Assembly: GCA_030540495.1 (NCBI GenBank)
Contig: JAUNWC010000064.1
Coordinates: 1 to 7,562, forward strand
DNA: 7,562 nucleotides
From: Bacteroidota bacterium
GTDB taxonomy: Bacteria > Bacteroidota > Bacteroidia > Bacteroidales > P3
Reading direction: 5' to 3'
The notes under the pieces were generated by a model. It was not told the DNA's origin and made no database searches. It saw only the letters and a list, made by a program, of their open reading frames with translations. Positions within the stretch are counted from its first letter, which is position 1, and every line of letters starts with the position of its first letter. Of the stretch, positions 4,703 through 7,562 are shown piece by piece. The translations under genes and the position numbers were made by a program.

Positions 4703-7351
4703 ATGGAAGAGAATAACAAAAATAATTTTAGCATCAATAACGAAGATAATTTCAAACAAAACGAAGATAATCATCAACGTCAAATGACCTCTATAAGAGG
4801 AATGTATGAAAATTGGTTTTTGGACTATGCCAGTTACGTTATTTTGGAAAGAGCCGTGCCTCACATACATGACGGAATGAAGCCAGTGCAAAGACGTATT
4901 CTACACTCTATGAGAGAATTGGAGGACGGAAGATTTAACAAAGTGGCTAACATTGTAGGAAACACAATGAAATACCATCCTCACGGCGATTCTTCTATTT
5001 ATGGAGCAACAGTACAACTTGGGCAAAAAGAAATTATGATAGACACTCAAGGCAACTGGGGAAATATTCTAACAGGAGACTCTGCGGCGGCACCTCGATA
5101 CATAGAGGCTCGTTTGAGCAAGTTTGCTCTTGAGGTGGCTTTCAACTATAAAACTACTACATTTCACCCTTCCTATGATGGCAGAAATCAAGAACCTGAC
5201 ACTCTTCCAATAAAATTTCCTTTGCTTTTGGCACAAGGAGCCAAAGGAATAGCGGTAGGGCTTGCTTGCGAAATCTTGCCACATAATTTCAACGAACTTT
5301 TAGACGCTTCTATATCCATATTGCAAGGCAAGAACTTTGTTATCTATCCTGATTTTCAAACAGGCGGGCTTATGGACGTAAGTAAATACAACGATGGAGT
5401 AAGAGGAGGAAAAATACTTATAAGAGCCAAAATGACCCAAGAGGACAAAAAAACATTGGTAATAACCGAAATACCTTATTCTACCACAAGTGACTCCATT
5501 ATAGACTCCATAGCAAAGGCAACAGAAAAAGGACAACTGAAAATCAAAAAAATAGAAAACAACACAGCCAGCAACGTTGAAATAAGAATACATTTGCCAA
5601 ACGATGCTTCCATAGACCAAACAATAGATGCCTTGTATGCTTTTACAGATTGTCAGATAAGTATTTCTCCAAACTCTTGTGTTATAGACGAAAACAAAAA
5701 ACCTGCCTTTCTTCCTATAAGCGAAATTCTAAGAAAAAACACACAACAAACTGTGGATTTGCTTAGAAAGGAATTGGAATTGCAACTTAATGAATTAAGG
5801 GAAAAATGGCAGTGGATTTCTTTGGAACGCATATTTATAGAGAACGAAATATATGAGGATATCAAACCTTGTACCACCGATGAGCAAATAAACGAAACCA
5901 TCTTTAAGGGCTTGGAACCTTTTGTCAAACAATTGATTAGAGAGGTTACTTTGGAAGATGTTTTGCATTTGAGAAAAATTCCAATAGACAGAATATCAAA
6001 GTACAATGCCGACAAAGCAAACAAAGACCTTGAAAGCATAGAGGCTGAAATGGAGGAGGTGAAAAACAATTTGGAGCATATAATAGACTATGCAATACGT
6101 TGGTTTAAGCACCTAAAAGATAAATATGGCAAAGGAAGAGAGAGAAAGACAGAGATAAGAGATTTTGATAGAATAGAAGTGGTTGCGGCGGCGGTGGCAA
6201 CAGAAAAATTATATTGTAATTATAAGGATGGATTTGCAGGATATAAGTTAAAAAACGATGAAAATGCAAAATATGTTTGCGATTGCTCCACCTTGGATGA
6301 AATAATAGTGGTGCATAAGGACGGAAAATATTCTGTAAAGAAAGTAGCAGAAAAAGACTTTGTGGGCAAAAATGTTATTTATATCGCTTTGTTTAGACGC
6401 AATGACGAAAGGACAATTTATAATATGATGTATAACAATGGACCTTTTGGTCGTTGTTTTGCCAAACGTTGTGCCGTTACGGGAGTTATCAGAGATAAGG
6501 AATACGATTTTACACAAGGAATTAGTGGCTCAACCCTACTCTATTTCTCGGCTAATTCCAACGGAGAGGCAGAGAAAGTTACCGTACATCTAAAAGTCAG
6601 CCCAAGAATGAGAAAGACAAATTTTGTTTATGACTTTGCAGAGTTGGATATAAAGAACAGAGGAGCAAGAGGCAATATAGTGAATAACAACCCAGTAAGA
6701 AGTGTGGGATTGAAATCAGGAGGAGTTTCCACTCTTGCCGCTCGCAAAATTTGGTTAGACGACTCTGTTATGAAACTAAATTCAGAGGAAAGAGGAATTT
6801 TGTTGGGCGAATTTGGAGCAAATGATAAACTACTTTTGGTTAATACTGACGGATGGTACAGAATAGTAGAGGCAAATTTGTCTTTGCATTTTGAGGACAA
6901 TACTTTGATAATAGAAAAATATAACCCAAACAAACCTATTACCATAATATACAAAGAGTTAGAAACAAAGACAACTTATATCAAACGTTTTATTCCCGAG
7001 CCTATTACTCAAAGCAGAATACCTTTTGTAGAGGAGAAAAAAGCAGAAGTTCTTTATTGCATAAACGATTGGTTGCCAATAATAGAAATAAATGGCGAGC
7101 AAATAAACATAGCCGAGCAAATAGATACTGTTAAGTATAGGGCAAAAGGAAAGAAAATAAGCAAGGAAAGTAAGGTAAAAATAAAAATATTGGAACCCTT
7201 GCCTTATAGCGAACCGGAGCAGGAAAGTGTTGTAGAGAAAGAAAACAATGAAGGAACTACTCAAATAGAAGAAAATAAACCCCTTATGGAATATTCCGCA
7301 ACAGACTTTTTGGAAGAAGATGACGATAAAGTACAAGGAAGTCTATTCTAA
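4703..7351 (+). CDS. parC: DNA topoisomerase IV subunit A (ParC), type IIA topoisomerase
   Basis: ParC is the DNA-cutting subunit of topoisomerase IV, which unlinks daughter chromosomes with ParE. The product has 882 residues from the ATG at 4703. An in-frame GTG at 4664 would add 13 residues but lies at the promoter, so it is rejected. The winged-helix cutting domain includes DGMKPVQRRILHSM (57-70), YHPHGDSSIYGATVQL (91-106), DTQGNWGN (114-121) and AAAPRYIEARLS (128-139); Tyr133 is the catalytic residue that bonds to the DNA 5' end. The tower and coiled-coil follow (roughly 160-490), with long charged helices at about 352-385 and 433-483. The carboxyl-terminal DNA-wrapping domain runs from about 495 to 825. 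The GyrA box (QRRGGKG) is absent and only NRGARGN (about 653-659) is similar, which favours ParC over GyrA. An acidic tail ends in QGSLF. Position 101, equivalent to E. coli GyrA Asp87, is Gly. The parE gene is not in the window. A strong terminator follows at once. Confidence 0.95.
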   Translation: MEENNKNNFSINNEDNFKQNEDNHQRQMTSIRGMYENWFLDYASYVILERAVPHIHDGMKPVQRRILHSMRELEDGRFNKVANIVGNTMKYHPHGDSSIYGATVQLGQKEIMIDTQGNWGNILTGDSAAAPRYIEARLSKFALEVAFNYKTTTFHPSYDGRNQEPDTLPIKFPLLLAQGAKGIAVGLACEILPHNFNELLDASISILQGKNFVIYPDFQTGGLMDVSKYNDGVRGGKILIRAKMTQEDKKTLVITEIPYSTTSDSIIDSIAKATEKGQLKIKKIENNTASNVEIRIHLPNDASIDQTIDALYAFTDCQISISPNSCVIDENKKPAFLPISEILRKNTQQTVDLLRKELELQLNELREKWQWISLERIFIENEIYEDIKPCTTDEQINETIFKGLEPFVKQLIREVTLEDVLHLRKIPIDRISKYNADKANKDLESIEAEMEEVKNNLEHIIDYAIRWFKHLKDKYGKGRERKTEIRDFDRIEVVAAAVATEKLYCNYKDGFAGYKLKNDENAKYVCDCSTLDEIIVVHKDGKYSVKKVAEKDFVGKNVIYIALFRRNDERTIYNMMYNNGPFGRCFAKRCAVTGVIRDKEYDFTQGISGSTLLYFSANSNGEAEKVTVHLKVSPRMRKTNFVYDFAELDIKNRGARGNIVNNNPVRSVGLKSGGVSTLAARKIWLDDSVMKLNSEERGILLGEFGANDKLLLVNTDGWYRIVEANLSLHFEDNTLIIEKYNPNKPITIIYKELETKTTYIKRFIPEPITQSRIPFVEEKKAEVLYCINDWLPIIEINGEQINIAEQIDTVKYRAKGKKISKESKVKIKILEPLPYSEPEQESVVEKENNEGTTQIEENKPLMEYSATDFLEEDDDKVQGSLF

Positions 7352-7359
7352 CAGCAGCC

Positions 7360-7387
7360 ACAGCCTGCAGCCTCAGGCTGTTTTATT
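7360..7387 (+). terminator. intrinsic terminator of parC
   Basis: ACAGCCTG (7360-7367) pairs perfectly with CAGGCTGT (7374-7381) around a 6-base loop, and TTTTATT follows (7381-7387). The stem has five G-C pairs. It begins 8 bases after the parC stop codon. Confidence 0.85.
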
Positions 7388-7388
7388 G

Positions 7389-7456
7389 GGCAAAGCCGGT
7401 TGTTAGGTTGGGGACAAAGCCTCCTTATAGGTTAGCATAGGTTGGAGGCAAAGCCT
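7389..7456 (+). repeat. repeated GGCAAAGCC mini-hairpins
   Basis: CAAAGCC occurs at 7391-7397, 7415-7421 and 7449-7455. Two copies form small symmetrical hairpins: GGC-AAA-GCC (7389-7397) and AGGC-AAA-GCCT (7446-7456), the latter followed by TTTTT. A reverse-complement copy is at 7537-7546. These short hairpins alternate with the 10-bp units and seem to be part of the same intergenic repeat family. Confidence 0.6.
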
Positions 7457-7562
7457 TTTTATAGGTTGGGATAAGTTAGCATAAGTTATAATAGGTTGTA
7501 ATAGGAGGACGCATAAGCGTATAACAAAAAAATAACGGCTTTGCCTTCCTATGCTAACCTAT
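7427..7562. repeat. long inverted repeat of the intergenic family at the right edge
   Basis: ATAGGTTAGCATAGG (7427-7441) has a perfect 15-base reverse complement at 7548-7562, and AGGCAAAGCC (7446-7455) has a perfect 10-base reverse complement at 7537-7546. The two matching parts keep the same order, with 4 and 1 unpaired bases between them, so the region can form a 25-bp interrupted stem closing a loop that carries the 10-bp array. The right arm reaches the end of the window and the pairing may extend further. Confidence 0.75.
7431..7504 (+). repeat. 10-bp-unit intergenic repeat array, locus C
   Basis: The units are GTTAGCATAG (7431), then an interrupted unit containing the AGGC-AAA-GCCT hairpin, then GTTGGGATAA (7465), GTTAGCATAA (7475), GTTATAATAG (7485) and GTTGTAATAG (7495) at exact 10-base steps. 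The order GTTGGGATAA, GTTAGCATAA, GTTGTAATAG is also found at 122-190. ACGC-ATAA-GCGT (7509-7520) forms a small hairpin just after the array. Confidence 0.85.

Noticed and set aside
5300..5620. Minus-strand open frames inside parC (for example 5300-5620, 5653-6069, 6959-7336)
   Set aside because: They are shadows of a well-conserved gene, with low-complexity composition and no recognisable domains.
4703..7351. Gyrase subunit A instead of ParC
   Set aside because: The GyrA box is absent, and the opening MTSIRGMYENWFLDYASYVI and the long acidic tail match the topoisomerase IV form of Bacteroidota.

Overview
The window looks like AT-rich chromosome from a member of the Bacteroidota, most likely Bacteroidales. 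The evidence is a 287-residue primary sigma factor with the short amino-terminus and the carboxyl end typical of Bacteroidales RpoD, promoters of the Bacteroidota type (TTTG-N19-TAnnTTTG), a Bacteroidota-type ParC, and a gliding-motility/type IX secretion style C-terminal domain (CHU_C). No plasmid, phage or transposon gene is visible. Codon use looks even across the genes by eye.

Layout, left to right. Positions 1-349 hold no gene. They carry a plus-strand terminator-like hairpin (30-75), an array of 10-bp units (121-193), a 26-bp near-perfect hairpin (206-259) and a pyrimidine-rich triplicated tract. Six transcription units or genes then lie on the minus strand; read in their own direction (from right to left) they are prmC (release-factor glutamine methyltransferase), a tRNA-Ser(UGA), rsmG (16S rRNA m7G methyltransferase), an ECF sigma factor, its membrane-anchored presumed anti-sigma partner, and rpoD. 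On the plus strand, diverging from prmC, is parC (topoisomerase IV subunit A), followed by a strong terminator and another repeat-rich spacer that runs off the right edge.

How the genes relate. prmC, tRNA-Ser and rsmG all serve translation. The tRNA has its own perfect-match promoter and its own terminator, so it can be expressed independently. The ECF sigma gene and the next gene are separated by 4 bp and have the organisation of a sigma/anti-sigma pair. Upstream of the ECF gene is an AAC...GTC arrangement compatible with autoregulation. rpoD follows 116 bp later, so two sigma factors sit next to each other.

The most interesting items are (1) the presumed anti-sigma protein, in which a short cytoplasmic segment, one membrane helix and a long linker are joined to a complete C-terminal CHU_C domain, suggesting a link between an ECF regulon and type IX secretion or the cell surface; and (2) a family of intergenic repeats built from 10-bp units of the form GTTRGNATAR, mixed with small AGGC-NNN-GCCT hairpins. 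The repeats occupy three separate intergenic regions of this short window, in both orientations, and form a long inverted repeat at the right end.
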